Shown here in pieces: positions 53,700 to 64,000 of a DNA stretch of 64,000 bases. How positions within the stretch are numbered: the first letter of the stretch is position 1; each line of letters starts with the position of its first letter. Location of the stretch: contig JAPFBL010000119.1 of assembly GCA_026182355.1 (NCBI GenBank), forward strand, positions 888,501 through 952,500. The letters run 5' to 3'. The notes beneath the pieces were generated by a model, which saw only the letters and a list, made by a program, of their open reading frames with translations, had not been told where the DNA came from and ran no database searches. This stretch comes from Hermatobates lingyangjiaoensis (lineage: Eukaryota > Arthropoda > Insecta > Hemiptera > Hermatobatidae). Made by a program: the position numbers and the translations under genes.

Positions 53700-54047
53700 T
53701 AAAAAAAAATACTTGTTAACCTGGTTGATTGAAGTTTCTAGAATTTTTGGTAACCCTCAATATGGTTAATGATGAAGAAATCTTCATCTGTTTAATTATT
53801 CCACTAATCAAAACTTCATCCAATTTATAAAGTCCTAGGCTATTGTTCATAAATTTCTCATAAAAGTTCTTTACGAGTGCACTTTCCAAAATATTTCTTC
53901 TTCTATTCAAAGACACAAATATTAATTCATTTACTTCAAAATTAGATGAAGTTTTGATTAGTGGAATTATTAAACAGATTAATACTTCTTCATCATTAAA
54001 CAAATTCAGGGTTACCAAAAATTCTAGAAAATTCAATCAACCAGCTT

Positions 54048-54048
<1 letters not shown>
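53700..54048. mobile_element. foldback element carrying a PLE C-terminal remnant
   Basis: Inverted arms of about 105 bp (53715-53820 and 53943-54048) start with GTTAACCTGGTTGATTGAAG and enclose a 122-bp loop. An A run lies at the left outer end and a long T run at the right. A 106-codon minus frame spans the hairpin; its loop part, RRRNILESALVKNFYEKFMN, NSLGLYKLDEVLISGIIKQ, resembles the C-terminal end of PLE proteins (R-x-x-LES-x-LI...N-x-S-x-G-x-x-x-LD). The arms themselves have no recognised coding content. Confidence 0.65.

Positions 54049-54092
<44 letters not shown>
54049..54092. repeat. poly-T run
   Basis: A run of more than 40 T at the right end of the foldback. It could be a reverse-oriented poly-A tail. 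Confidence 0.95.
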
Positions 54093-54095
<3 letters not shown>

Positions 54096-54098
54096 GTT

Positions 54099-54250
54099 TA
54101 CTTGCTCTCTGACGATATGTTGACGAAAATATACGTTGTGTTTATTTCGCGGATTTTTTACGAGGTATTTTATGATTAAGCTACTCGTATAACTGTATTG
54201 ATCAGTTATTCAAAGTGAGTAGAAGTGTTACAGTGTTAATCGATTCCACA
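54099..54250 (+). repeat. repeat with hammerhead-family H start; inverted partner at 58788-58905
   Basis: Begins ACTTGCTCTCTGACGA, the same word as the family H ribozyme at 1711-1727, but the following stem II and stem III are lost. From ACGTTGTGTTTATTTCGCGG to GTTAATCGATTCC it is the reverse complement of 58788-58905 with very few differences. Followed by (TA)n(TG)n at 54278-54328. Confidence 0.7.
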
Positions 54251-54278
54251 ATGAAATTAGTTTCATTGTGGTAAATTA

Positions 54279-54329
<51 letters not shown>

Positions 54330-54454
54330 CGTGCGTGTAAATATTTCTAATTTTTATACATGTTATTTTCGTGATTTTGCTATTCACTTTTTGTTTTCAT
54401 AACTGAATGTCATGTTTCTTCTCTTGCAAATCCACTTGAACTTTAATATATATA

Positions 54455-54540
54455 TAACAGATTCAATAATACATCGACCGTTTGATAGAATAGGTGTGTT
54501 CTCTAATCGGGGTTCGGTCAATTACAGAACACACCTATAT
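54455..54540 (-). mobile_element. family F 3' end fragment
   Basis: AGATTCAATAATACATCGAC, CGTTTGATAGAATAGGTGTG, TTCTCTAATCGG match, inverted, the tail of the family F palindrome at 36310-36378. A short inverted fragment (GAACACACCTATATATA) follows. Confidence 0.7.
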
Positions 54541-54730
54541 ATATACATATATATATAACATTAAATAATTATATATTTTCGTGACTACAAGGAATATTTG
54601 TTTATTGTATATCCAGACCCTCAATAACCTCCGCTGTTTGCTTTATGTATATTGATAAAAGTATCGGACGTGAAGTAGAAACAAAATAAAAGTTTATCAG
54701 GACTAGGTCAAGAATCCTGATAAACATTTA

Positions 54731-54734
<4 letters not shown>

Positions 54735-54794
<60 letters not shown>
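54735..54794. repeat. (TA)n tract
   Basis: About 60 bp of TA with one phase slip, abutting the family E palindrome. Confidence 0.95.
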
Positions 54795-55000
54795 GATCAA
54801 ACCACAATATGAAATGGGATAAAAAGACTAAGATCTTTCAACCGTAACAAGCGGTCTTCTTCAGAGTCAAAAACCCAACTGAAAAACGAGGGGTTTTTGA
54901 CTTTGAGGAAAACCGCTTGCTACGGTTGAAAGATCTTCTTTTTTTCCCATTTCACACTGTGGTTTGATCATTGATTGTTATTTCATCGGTTTATGTGAAA
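54795..55000. mobile_element. palindromic family E module
   Basis: GATCAAACCACAATATGAAA to TTTGATCATTGATTG, then the hairpin tail TTATTTCATCGGTTTATGTG and TA repeats at 55003-55018. The left-arm ribozyme is intact (separate entry). The right arm (about 54898-54940) has CUUUGAGGA and lost stem I pairing. Confidence 0.8.
54826..54868 (-). ncRNA. hammerhead ribozyme motif, family E, intact
   Basis: Minus strand: stem I GACU/AGUC, core CUGAAGA, unpaired A, five-pair stem II GACCG/CGGUU (one G-U pair) with a CUUGUUA loop, GAA, six-base self-complementary AGAUCU, U before the cut. It differs from other family E copies at N7 (A instead of C), the one core position known to tolerate any base. This is the best complete example of the family. 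Confidence 0.75.
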
Positions 55001-55039
55001 TCTTATATATATATATATAGATTAAAAATGAGAAAAAAT

Positions 55040-55300
55040 CTACAAGATGGGCAACACAAGGTTAAATATGAAGAAAAATAACACACATAGTAAACAAAAG
55101 AGAGAGGGTGACGACGAACGCCAGAGGAGCAGGGGTTGCCCTGGGACGGGTTACCTTCCACGCTTCTCCGGCGTGCTTTGTTACCCTTTCTTTTATCTCC
55201 TGAAGAAGGATTTACTGAAAATTAAATGCAGTAAGTGTGTCTGTTTATTATGTACTTCTACTTTTTTCATATTTCAACTTTTATACTCGTATATATACTT
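55040..55300 (+). mobile_element. family A-like module, diverged
   Basis: GAGGGTGACGACGAACG, a GC-rich middle, then TTATCTCCTGAAGAAGG, CTGAAAATTAAATGCAG, TAAGTGTGTCTGTTTATTATG. The core CUGAAGA and AAUU survive, stem II has lost pairing. A 92-codon frame crossing it is not likely to be coding. Confidence 0.5.
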
Positions 55301-58300
55301 AAGAACATTCAGTACATTGAGCTAACTGATTATATGAATGCACTCTAAGTAATATAGGTTACAAAACAAAAGAAAACTGAAATCAACATTCAAACAATAC
55401 CGGATCAATCTTCTCTGCATGACGAACTACGTCTCCACATATCACCCAGTGCGTGACTCATTTTGTTGCGCATTTCACGGTAATTAATTGTTTTATATAT
55501 TTCAATGAATTTGACAGAATGGCAAGAAAATGAATGTCAGAGGTTTTATAGGAACTATTAATCGTTCAGGGTTTTAAGAAGAACCAGTTAATTTACATCA
55601 TAATATACTGAACGCTGTAAATCATAGTACTTATACACGATACATAAGACACTCACGTGGTACATTAATTGGTACGGGAATGCATGCATCCTAAGTAAAC
55701 AGAATATTCATAAATTATTATGGGTTTCGTATAAAAATAACGCATAGAATAATAAGGAAAAGGAGAGCAACGGGAGTTTTATCTGAATGTAAATCGAAGG
55801 GAGAGAGGTAGACATGTCTGATGTAATCAGCGTACGAGCAAGTATTTCATTCGTTTCAAATTAATGGAAAGTTACTTTGAAATACTCTTGAGTTAATCTC
55901 TTACTTGACAATGATGATGCTAGGGTCTGCTTGGTCAAGGCGGCAACCAAGAGAAAACAGCGTCTGGAGATTGTTAATCGAAGGACGACGGGTTTCTGTT
56001 AAGTGAATTAGGCAAGTTGATATTAAGCATGTGGTCGAAATAAAGTCCCTTGCCACTGGCAAATAATTAAGAGGTGAAAAAACTTGAGCAGCCATTAAAG
56101 AATCTTGAAAGTCAAGCTTTCTAGGTGGCCCAGTGACAGTGGGCCGGACAATTAAGCAAAGCAAACCTTTCGCAAGAAATTCCTTCAGTCAACTGTTTTT
56201 CAATTTCTTTTAATTGTTTTCTCATCTTCAGCCAAGTCCGAAGAACGTCTCTCATGACTGTTTCACCTCCCGCACCACTTTCTCAACTCCTCATCATAAA
56301 TTCCTACCAATCTTTTTAAAAAATATTCACATTTATTTCTGTAACCTAGTAACAATATAGGTCCGATATATTTAAATTGTTTGCAAAAATTAAATACAAT
56401 TCTATTTTAATTAGTATTTCTATTTTCTCTTTCATTCGCCCTAGATATGAAAATAGAAGTGTGAAAATATTGCTTTCCGTACGACATTTGGATGTCGAAA
56501 TTGAAAACATAAAAAATGAAAGGAAAACAAGGTTAGTAAGGTTTTTTAATGTAATTAAAGTAATTAGTAGGTGAAGTGAAATAATGGTAAGAGAAAATAG
56601 TAGAACAGGCTAGACAGTTACTGTGTGAACATTTTAATGTAACTAAGAAAGCACTGAAAATTACCTTAAATCAATTATCTCTGTGAAAAGTTAATAAAAA
56701 ATGTCCCTTATTAGTAATTGCACAGCATAATGAAAAAAAGTATACGTCACTAAAAAAAAAACATTACAATTTGATTATACCTACGATTAGTATTAGAGTG
56801 GGAGCTGCAGACAGAATTAGTAAGTTTAACGTCGGAAAATAGAATTCTGAAAGGGAGCGTTTTGAGGCCAAGGCTAGTGAGTCAGTTTGTTGCTTTTTCG
56901 CAAAAGATTTTATGACCAAAAGAAAAATTAATAACGGCAGTTAAAAATCTAAGAGTCAATCATTAGAAACAGCAGCAACAAAGCTTCAAGAGCGAAGATA
57001 AAATATTATAGAAGTGAAAGTCGTTGGTAAAACACAGCTATTTAGCTTCAAGTAAGAAGAAAGTGTATAGAACCAGAGGCACTATACGTCCAACTGACGA
57101 ATCAATCTCCGCGATACTCTCTTAAAACACCGATTTAGACAGTAACTTTAGAACCAACATCATAGCAAAGTGCCTAGTGTAAATCATTAGATATATTTCT
57201 GTACTACTTCAAGAATTCAATATGTATAACAAATAATAACGGATAATGTATATATCGAAGTCTATTGACCTATTGAACGTCTCTGTTTCTAACAATCATA
57301 GTTTTAGGCTTTCGAGGATCAAAAATTTTAGGTCGTTTGCAGTTGAATTCTTCCTTCTTAACAGTTTCCTAAACGTTTCGTTTTCGAACCACATTAGCAG
57401 CTTAATTTAGTATTGGGGGTACTACATTTCTCATTCCTCATGTTTATTAGAATATGGATCACTGAAGAGTCTGGGGTTATAATCCGGAGTCATTTACTGC
57501 ATTGAAAAGTCAAATAATTGGTAATAACACTGAATCGAAAGCTATTAAGTAGACGATAGCTGAGGAAAAGAAAGGTGAACGTACTTCGGTTGGTGATTTA
57601 TATAGTGTGGACCTCAGAGACATCTACACTTTGAATCCATGAAGGATGAAACTTTGTGAGTCCATCTGTGACCACAGGATACGAAGCAATGAGGTTCAGT
57701 TTCAAAAGAAATCAACTCTTCAATTGCTCCATTGATGTTATTTCTCACGTTTCTTAAGGTTGAATTCTTCCTTCTTAACACTTTCCTAATTTCAATTTGT
57801 ATTTTATATTTTTTTTTCTAAATTTACATGTTAGTCTTAATGGTCCCTTTCAATATTCTTTTTTATTCTATATGAAACATCTAGGAGAACGTTCTACATC
57901 TTATTCACATTATTAATTGATTTCTCTTTTCAGTTTGGTATACTTCGTAAAAACTTCAGCAACACGTTTACTTTGTTCATGCACCTTCATGCTTCATAGA
58001 TCCCACCTGCTCGAAGATCAACTTATAACAATCATTTAACAATTGCATAGTCATGTAAATGCGATTCCACAGATTTTATAATAGAAAAAAATATTTCAAG
58101 GTAAAAATCATAAAAATAATTTTAAGGTATTACGAAAGGGTGCTACCAAAACATGTAATAGAATGAAGTTCACTGTTAGTAGAGTTCATCATTCCTTAAT
58201 TTATTTACTTTAATTTAGAAAAAATAAATCTAAGACTTTTTTTACTATTTAACATACTATTAAACTGTTTTCTTTAACATTTCATTCTTCAGTTACTTCA

Positions 58301-58509
58301 ACATGAGTTGCGACATACATCATTTTTAAATAAAATGATTGAGTTAAAATTGCAAAAAGCTGACACAAAGCAGTTAGATGATATAATTTGCCAGATGATC
58401 TCGTCTCACAGGAAATATATTTTTAAAAAAATGTCAATTACCGTGATTAATATACAGATATAAGGAATTAATTAAAAATTATTAGCCCGTTTTAAAAGTG
58501 GTTGAAATG
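55301..58509. other. AT-rich DNA, nothing recognised
   Basis: The phrase GTTGAATTCTTCCTTCTTAA, CACTTTCCTAA/CAGTTTCCTAA occurs at about 57340 and 57760, a short direct repeat. No exon, RNA gene or transposon identified. Confidence 0.4.
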
Positions 58510-58770
58510 GAATCTAGCGGTCACTTACCTATAGCCTAAGACAGACAAGGGGAATAAAATAGGGCACAAAAAAGTCAAAGACCTGGCTTAAGAAAAGAAG
58601 AGGGGAGACGTACGAGGTCAGCCTTGATACTGCTTATGCTAATTTATGAGTGGGCTGGTGACTCCCCGGACGAGTCGTAAATCTCAGCTGACGCGAAATG
58701 CTACACAGTCTTACTGAGATGTCCCGCTGCACTACATGCAGCAAATAATCAAACCGCTCGCTCTGCATTC
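58510..58770 (+). repeat. possible third copy of the tRNA-box repeat
   Basis: GGTCACTTACCTATAGCCTA lines up with CACTGACTTTACCTGTAGCT at 7334 and its counterpart at 25.4 kb. The downstream GC-richer sequence (ACTCCCCGGACGAGTCG, TGCACTACATGCA hairpin) was not aligned with confidence. Confidence 0.3.
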
Positions 58771-58787
58771 TTAATCTATTCCATTAA

Positions 58788-58905
58788 GGAATCGATTAAC
58801 ACTGTAACACTTCTACTCACTTTGAATAACTGATCAATACAGTTATACGAGTAGCTTAATCATAAAATACCTCGTAAAAAATCCGCGAAATAAACACAAC
58901 GTATA
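58788..58905 (-). repeat. inverted partner of 54132-54250
   Basis: GGAATCGATTAACACTGTAA through CCGCGAAATAAACACAACGT is the reverse complement of the segment at 54132-54250, about 4.6 kb away, with few differences. Confidence 0.85.
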
Positions 58906-61900
58906 GAGACCATGGCACTTACAGAATTTATGATATATCAATAAACAAAATAACTAACTAGAGCATGCGCTCTAGTAATTCGGTGGGAATTATTTTATGT
59001 ATGATTTGGGGTTAAATTGCTGAGGTTTTGGGTTTGTAACCGACTTTAGTTTGACCCTAAAGGATAATTTCTACGCGGATTGAACTCAATACAAATTTAT
59101 ATACAAAATACATATTCACAATACAATCGTCAACTACAAACCCAGAACCTCAGCGATTTAACCCAAATCATACAGACAAGTTTTTTCAAATTATAAAAAG
59201 AAGTATAAAAAAAATGAATAAGCTTTTTTTTATCAAAAGTGCAATCAATACATATCTATGGTGAGCTTGCTGTTCTGTCATTGTACAAATAATATAAACA
59301 TAATATTTGAAGATTTCAACTTTTTTTTTGGTTTTATTAGATATTCTGTTAATGATTAAACACACAATACAAACCACGAAGCTCATACACACATACACAC
59401 ACACCGCCTAACGATGTCTGAAACATATTTCATTACATTTTAGAACTTCCAAACGTAATAATCATTAACGAAATTTTTTGAATATGTCATATAGAGAATA
59501 AATGAATTTAATAGTAAAGGTAAAGATGAAATGTATTAAAGGATTTCATACTACTAGTTAGCCAGAAAGCATTCGCAGAAGAAGTTAAGTATTGAAAAGG
59601 CTACGTTTCTGACAGGTTATCCTTAACGATTAGCTGTTCTGAAGATAAAATCATAACTTACCGAACTTTATATAAACAACCCAGCAAGATTGGAAAGTCT
59701 AGGTAATTATAAAAAAAAATTGATTATTCAGAAATATAAAAAAAAACGAGTTATAAATAAAATCTGTGAATATCTGTATTCGATATATTCTCTTTCTCAT
59801 TATTTTGGTTTAAATCTAAATATAATTTACTGGTTAAAGCAATTACGCAAAAAAAAAGATTGTTCGATTATGTAAACATTAAAAGCTCTCACTGAACAAA
59901 TATATATATAAAAAAAAAAGAAAACAAAATGGTTATTTTCTCAAGAAATTTAAATACGTTGATTCTAGACATGCAGGCGATGTTTGAAAAGGTGTAGTGA
60001 TTATGCGAAACAAGTTGAAACCGGGAAATAGAATTACTTATTCACGTTCAAGGCAAAGACTGACAAATCACTAAGTAGAAGGTAATCTGTTACCAATTCA
60101 AATGTCAGAGAGTAATTATATTTAACAGAGAAAACATGACAAAACAGAATGCAGTTTGTTTTAAATAAATATTAATTCTTCAATGTCAGGACGTATGATA
60201 TTTAAATCTCATGTAAAAGGAGCAAGACGATTTATGTCTAAGGCAGCATAGTAAATTGCCAGATAGTGATGACAGCAAGTTTAAGGATGAGGCATAAATC
60301 TAAGAAGTAAAACTATAAAATAGAAGAGTGAAAACGAATAATACTATTAAACTATAAAATAAAACCAGTGAAACGTATAAGCATAATGTTAAGTAACGGG
60401 AACCTTGGCAAAGAACAGATTCCATTCTCTTCCAAGTGTCTCTGAAATGTGTCATCACGTCTTCGAAGGTCGAGAATGTTGGGAGAAAGGAGGACAGCAA
60501 ATAAAAGGAAAAAGCTGACTTGAGATACGTCAACACTGATATATATGTATACATTAGACTCAAAATTCTATCAGAAGGCGGTCAAATTTTCTAGATTTAA
60601 ATCAGACTTTCAAACTCAACGTTTCGATTATATTTAGAACATTTATTATTTTGAATTTCAATGTCAACGTAAATATAACAAGCACTTACAACAATTATTC
60701 TTTATAAAGCAATATTATAATATTACTTTTAAACGAAGGACTTTAACTGAAACTTTACTTTTTTAGTATGACTTTGTTACCAGTTCATATCGTTTGGATT
60801 TATTACTAAACATAAATAAATTCTCCGATGTTTCCCTCCTTTTAATACTACATACTGTTTGATATGTGTTTCCGCTGCTATACTCGTTTGGGCGTAATCT
60901 TAAACCTGCAATCATGAAAGTAATGGTTTGGACGACGCCGAATAGCCGACAGGCCAAGGACGGGCGTTGGCTGAAGCAGGTGACAAGAATGGAATACCAA
61001 CACTTTATATTACTCATCGAATGCTTTACTAGGAAACTCTTTTATTTACATAATTCTTGAACACAGCAGTAATACGAAACTCTTTTAAGAAGGCTAGGAT
61101 GCCATCGTGGACGACCAAAAGGGAGTCCGAGTGTTTTAGAAGGCTTGAAAGGTTCTTTCTCTTGTGTTCCATTCCGTATGTGTTAACGATTTCTTTATAT
61201 TATCAATGAAGTATTTAAAGTACTTCAGTTTTAGTTTAGCAATAAACTAGATTTACAAAAAGAATACTCATAAAAGAATACTCAACAACCTCGGTTAACC
61301 AAGTATCTGTATATGATATCAAGTTATACTGATATGTAACAAATAAGTTTTAGATTTTTTTATTTGAATATCTGTACCATCCTGATTTTTGTAGCTTATT
61401 CCCCGTGATTAAGTGAATTAAGGTTAAATAGTGTTCAGATGAGGCCTTCATTTCTACCAGGTGACTCTTGTCATTGATTCTGATTAAGCACGTTAACGTA
61501 AATGGTCTTAAGTGGTCGTTATACATTTTATTTGGTAATTTACCATTCATTGTTGGTTGAATAGAACTAGAGTTCTGAGTAACTACTTCACAAATACATA
61601 TACAAATTTTCTTAATATTTTTGAATGTTGAGTAGTGTTCGATATCAACCAATCCATACTTTAACAAAACAGGGATAAATTAAATAAATAAATTTAAAAT
61701 CAATAAATTAAGTTATTTTTGCTAATAACATGGAAGAGGTTTCAAGAATTGAAGTGAGTTTTACTTGATAATATCCTACAAAGCTTATCGGGAGGAGTTA
61801 CCAAGTAAAATACGTATATCCTCTTCAGAGTTTCCCTCTGACAGTTTGATAAATAAAATAAAATGCCAGGAGTCTGAAGATTATTTTCAAATATTTAACA

Positions 61901-63181
61901 TGTTTATTGGCCATTTATTTGGGTGTTATATAATATAATAAATTGGTTTACATGAATTTCAAGTAATAAATTTGATTATAAGTTTGTTTTAGTTTTATTG
62001 ATCAAATAGTTGAATCAGTTTGCAGTAGAATACTAAAAGGAGCAATACGCTTTCCTTACACACGCGATTTATATTAAGATCAGGAAGTACTAGCCTGGAG
62101 GTAGTATTTGAACAGGTCCTTGAAGAAGTCGAGCGACCTCGAATGGTTATAACAACACGAGAAAATGTAAATCAATGAAGCAAAAAAACAAACCGAAATA
62201 AAAACACCTAATCAAAAATGTTTCGTGCGTTGATTTTCGTACCGATCCTTCAAATACATATAATTCATTTCTAACGAAAACAAAACATCTCATACTGCCT
62301 AGAGATATTGTATACACTTCCATCACATTTAAAGATTACAGTAAAAAAAATTTTGTTTTTCACAGTAAACAATATAATAGCCTACAAAAATTCAATTTTC
62401 ACAAATGTTACCATAAATTCATACTTATATTGTCAATGTTTGAAGCAAGATAAACGGATAGATACTCACAGTTAATAAACTTGACTTTGATTATCAATAG
62501 TCATAAATCACAAATAAATACTTCAGCAATGAAAAATTTACAAACAATGTTGTTAAAATATAATTTCCTTTATAGTCAAGATACTTCATTTAACGACAAG
62601 ATACAAAGTTTTTTTAATTAACATTAATTACGATCTTTTTTTTCATTGTCAAAAAATAAATGAAATAACAGATAATAATAGAACATTGTATTTTTATAAA
62701 CTTTTACTCAAAAAAGTATAACAAGTATCAATATCTAATTGAACAATAAAACCATCGCAGTTCATGATCAATACTGCTATGTACTTGCATTATATATTGT
62801 CAGGCACTACGTATTGCACATTTAATGTACATAAATAGTAAATATTTAACTCTGGATACCCAAACAATAAAATTAGAAATATAAAGTGAGCAATATTTCG
62901 ATATAAAAGCTAGGTTTTTTAAATGATATATATTTATAAATATCATTTATTTATTCATTATCATTTTTTGTTAATTGTTCTATTTAAACGTTTTATTAAT
63001 TTTTTTTCGTTTTATTTTTTATCATTTTCCCTGCGTATGTTGGCAGTACTGGTACTGCTACCACGGTGAAGGGAAACGAGGTAACACTCGAAAGTGCTGA
63101 GAACTTTTTTCTTTTTTTAACTTTCAGTGGTGATTTCCTTGATTACAGCCACACATGTTTTTTATAACACCTCTGCATATA
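58906..63181. other. AT-rich DNA, nothing recognised
   Basis: A short inverted repeat: the TTGCTGAGGTTTTGGGTTTG word at about 59017 and its reverse complement (CAAACCCAGAACCTCAGCGA) at about 59137. Short frames at 60763-61060 and 61350-61667 are not recognised as proteins. No RNA gene. Confidence 0.4.
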
Positions 63182-63694
63182 TACAGGGTGTCCCAAAAAG
63201 ATGTATACATACATTAAATAATTGTAAATGAAGTATTTATATTATTTGTTTATTTATCAAGATGTAAAAGAATTTAGAAACGTTATTATATCGATTTGTC
63301 ACTGCCTGTTATCAAATTATTGTCCGTCCTGGTCCAGATACCTCCTGTAACGTGAAGCGACGGAGTAGCACACATCAGTCAACAAGTTCCTTCATTTTTG
63401 CTTACGTTCACGTTTAATGGTTGTTTTCGATTTTAGGGATTGTTGTAGGTTTCATTGCGTAGAATTTGTCATTTAGTTATCTTCAAAAAAAAAGTTCAGA
63501 GGTAGAAGGTCTGGTAAAATAGGAGTGTATTCAACAAAACATCTCCATGCAACCAACCTGTTGGAAAGAATCCAACATCGCGACGGTAGTGCGGGGGTTT
63601 TTCGTCTTCCTCAGAACGTTATTCTTGGCATGATAGACTGATGCAGCAAGTTCAAATATAAAAGGTATATGCATATTTATTGGGACATGCTGTA
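63182..63694 (-). mobile_element. mariner/Tc1-type DNA transposon remnant
   Basis: Imperfect terminal inverted repeats: TACAGGGTGTCCCAAAAAG at the left, TACAGCATGTCCCAATAAA (inverted) at the right, each starting with the TA expected of this superfamily. On the minus strand about 63590-63480 a broken frame has PPHYRRDVGFFPTGW and, after changes, a segment lining up with the PRSPDLTPLDFF motif around the last catalytic acid of these transposases. About 513 bp is far short of a full 1.3-kb element, so it is an internal deletion derivative. Confidence 0.7.
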
Positions 63695-63831
63695 TTTTCA
63701 TGTGACAGTAAATACGTGAAATAGAGTCACATTGAACTACACTGGACTTTTATGAATTTCTTGCTGTAGTCTAGAGTGCATATATCACATATATGTAGTC
63801 TAGAGTATCACATTTTCATATGATTGTATAT

Positions 63832-63935
63832 ATGTTGTTGCTGTTTTCCTGGGGAGCAGAAATCATCTTCTCCTGATGATGGCGTAGTCGAAATACTGAA
63901 GTAAAATTCATTCTTCTTTTAAGATTGTCGGACTG
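63832..63935 (+). mobile_element. family D-like hammerhead module
   Basis: TTCTCCTGATGATGGCG, AGTCGAAATACTGAAG: core CUGAUGA (about 63861-63867), unpaired U, short GG/UC stem II, GAA, AUAC (one base off symmetry), U. It stands without an inverted partner, followed by TCGGACTGTCTGTCC. The window ends soon after. Confidence 0.5.
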
Positions 63936-64000
63936 TCTGTCCAAACAGACAATTTCATGTTGCTTAATTATTAAATGAAAAACAAGTGAGGGCATCTTCA

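Noticed and set aside
53716..54036. 106-codon frame taken as a host gene
   Set aside because: It spans a foldback whose arms are mirror images; only the loop has protein-like text and that resembles a PLE end.
55047..55325. 92-codon plus frame
   Set aside because: It overlaps a diverged family A module and continues into its tail; composition is not protein-like beyond that.
58670..58720. Hammerhead-like CAGCTGACGCGAAATGC
   Set aside because: CUGACGC lacks A9, there is no stem II between core and GAA, and no stem I pairing.

Overview
The window looks like nuclear DNA of an animal, most likely an arthropod. It is AT-rich, almost free of coding sequence, and packed with (TA)n tracts, degraded retrotransposons and a tRNA-derived SINE whose 3' tail is an (AACCT)n run, the complement of the arthropod telomere repeat TTAGG. 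Two phase-compatible exons separated by about 19 kb suggest a gene with very large introns. The species cannot be named from the sequence alone.

The only host gene I can support lies on the minus strand. A GC-richer segment at 32.0-32.25 kb holds a TATA box, a 5' leader and a 16-codon first coding exon ending in a good donor. A second exon at 12,565-12,687 (41 codons, phase 0 to 0, good acceptor and donor) continues as a spectrin-repeat-like helix. Everything between them would be intron. The rest of the gene would lie below 12.5 kb or outside the window.

Most of the remainder is mobile DNA. (1) Penelope-like elements (PLEs): a decayed copy with reverse transcriptase motifs at 13.9-15.0 kb; two head-to-head inverted pairs carrying a GIY-YIG endonuclease region at 38.4-40.5 and 42.7-44.2 kb; a second family at 42.6 and 45.4-45.8 kb; and a foldback remnant at 53.7-54.1 kb. 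(2) Many short modules (about 100-250 bp) that begin with a hammerhead-ribozyme-like motif and end in or beside (TA)n. At least six families can be told apart. Many occur as perfect or near-perfect palindromes with the 5' ends at the axis and the 3' ends facing outward into TA repeats. Stem I, stem II and a self-complementary stem III change in compensating ways between families, which is good evidence that the RNA fold is or was selected. (3) LINE fragments at 19.7 and 26.1-26.7 kb. (4) A mariner-type remnant at 63.18-63.69 kb. (5) SINEs at 45.5, 48.9 and 52.9 kb. (6) A 63-bp minisatellite at 8.3-8.9 kb.

Between 37.85 and 45.8 kb the repeats form a higher-order array. One PLE palindrome is flanked by a direct repeat of about 590 bp and a second by a direct repeat of about 1.3-1.5 kb. 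Both palindromes have the same 11-bp axis, so one was probably copied from the other. The best candidate for a little-described system here is this set of palindromic, TA-flanked hammerhead modules and their likely relation to the PLE machinery.
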